DNA from: Larkinella insperata
GTDB taxonomy: Bacteria > Bacteroidota > Bacteroidia > Cytophagales > Spirosomataceae
NCBI RefSeq assembly: GCF_026248825.1
Contig: NZ_CP110973.1
Span: 620,001 to 684,000 of the forward strand
Reading direction: 5' to 3'
DNA: 64,000 nt
A model generated the notes under the pieces. That model was not told the origin of the DNA. It did no database searches and saw only the letters and a program-made list of their open reading frames with translations. The position numbers were made by a program, and so were the translations under genes. Shown here in pieces: positions 63,294 through 64,000 of the stretch. Every line of letters starts with the position of its first letter. The stretch's first letter is position 1.

Positions 63294-64000
63294 ATGAAAA
63301 TTCTGCTGGCTCCGGATAAATTCAAAGGCTCTCTCACCGCCCGCCAGGTTTGTGACGCCATGACCGAAGGAATCCGGCTGGCCACCCCCGAAGCCCGCAT
63401 CATCGCTCTCCCAATGGCCGACGGAGGAGAAGGTACCGCGGAAGTTCTCACCCTGGCGACTGCCGGTGCGTGGCTTCCCGTTCCGGTACTGGACCCGCTC
63501 GGGCGACTCATCGAAGCCTTTTACGGTATTTCCTCCGACCAACGGACGGCTTTTATCGAAATGTCGCAGGCGTCCGGTCTGCGCCTGCTGCAACCACAGG
63601 AGTACAATCCGCTACAGACCCATACGTTCGGAACGGGTCAACTGATCCTTCACGCGTTGCAACAGGGGGTATCACACCTGATTCTCGGCATTGGGGGAAG
63701 TGCAACCAACGATGGTGGGACTGGAATGGCAGCTGCGCTCGGGTGGCGGTTTTTAGACAACCAGGGGGAACCGCTTCGCCCTTGTGGCGGAAATCTCACC
63801 CAAATTAGCCGCATCCTCCCTCCTGCTCAACCTCTTCGTTTAACGGTAGAGGTAGCCTGCGATGTAACAAATCCGCTCATCGGTCCGAACGGAGCGGCCG
63901 CGATCTATGGCCCTCAAAAGGGCGCATCCGCCGAAGAGATAACTATTCTGGACAAGGGTCTGCGTCACCTGGCCGGCTTGATTTACGATCAATTCGGGAT
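63294..64000 (+). CDS. Glycerate kinase (GarK/GlxK type), 3' end outside window
   Basis: The frame from ATG 63294 is open to the window end (235 codons). It begins MKILLAPDKFKGSLTARQVC, the standard start of the glycerate 2-kinase family, and continues with PMADGGEGTAEVL, GIGGSATNDGGTGMAAALG and EVACDVTNPLIGPNGAAAIYG, all in family order. The enzyme phosphorylates glycerate on the 2-position. It stands 99 bp after the PBP1A gene on the same strand. The last about 140 residues are missing here. Confidence 0.93.
   Translation, partial: MKILLAPDKFKGSLTARQVCDAMTEGIRLATPEARIIALPMADGGEGTAEVLTLATAGAWLPVPVLDPLGRLIEAFYGISSDQRTAFIEMSQASGLRLLQPQEYNPLQTHTFGTGQLILHALQQGVSHLILGIGGSATNDGGTGMAAALGWRFLDNQGEPLRPCGGNLTQISRILPPAQPLRLTVEVACDVTNPLIGPNGAAAIYGPQKGASAEEITILDKGLRHLAGLIYDQFG

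Overview
The window is 64 kb of chromosome from a Bacteroidota bacterium, most likely a Cytophagales member close to Spirosoma, Larkinella or Rudanella (inference from gene content and order, not from a phylogeny). Pointers are paired SusC/SusD genes with an ECF sigma/FecR regulator, a SprE/PorW-type type IX secretion lipoprotein, an ArgF'-type transcarbamylase, and many promoters fitting the Bacteroidota -7 element TAnnTTTG. The base composition looks even and moderately GC-rich. I see no insertion sequence, integrase, phage gene, CRISPR array or rRNA.

Layout. 1-9930: two nutrient-uptake gene pairs. The first SusC is cut by the window edge and followed by its SusD; then come an ECF sigma factor, a FecR anti-sigma factor, a SusC with an N-terminal signalling (STN) domain and a second SusD. 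9968-13936: a LytTR response regulator and a one-piece sensor kinase (beta-propeller, Y_Y_Y, LytS-type kinase), convergent with the Sus genes. 14185-17396: small cell-envelope genes (lipoprotein, M23 peptidase, two outer-membrane barrels). 17594-24940: NAD kinase, a CBS protein, hydrolases, a glutamine amidotransferase, an FAD amine oxidase, a metallopeptidase, an esterase-like protein and an NlpC/P60 peptidase. 24937-27836: the arginine genes argB, argF' and argD on the minus strand.

27984-31822: an unrecognised 400-residue protein, an alpha/beta hydrolase and two tandem paralogous lipoproteins. 31957-36380: protein quality control (clpX, clpP, an XRE regulator on the opposite strand, trigger factor) with a tRNA-Leu(TAG) upstream of tig. 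36579-40903: rel, fur and purA. 41010-45546: a Tat-exported molybdopterin oxidoreductase, then rodA and the PBP2 gene. 45744-53840: an SMP-30/gluconolactonase-like protein, a macroglobulin/TonB-plug hybrid, an epimerase-like protein, a probable D-apionate-lactonase homologue, a lipoprotein and a GNAT acetyltransferase. 53845-58391: a short CHC2-TOPRIM primase, then the F0 part of ATP synthase plus delta (atpZ, a membrane gene, atpB, E, F, H) without alpha or gamma behind it. 58549-64000: a SprE/PorW-type TPR lipoprotein, penicillin-binding protein 1A and a glycerate kinase cut by the window end.

Most of the window is chromosomal housekeeping. The items most worth a second look are the ArgF' specificity residue (Ala90, where characterised relatives have Pro or Glu), the minimal primase, the split ATP synthase operon with hairpins between its genes, the His-rich ends of its a subunit, the twin lipoproteins, the macroglobulin/TonB-plug hybrid and the apionate-lactonase-like orphan. 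I found no convincing wholly new multi-gene system.
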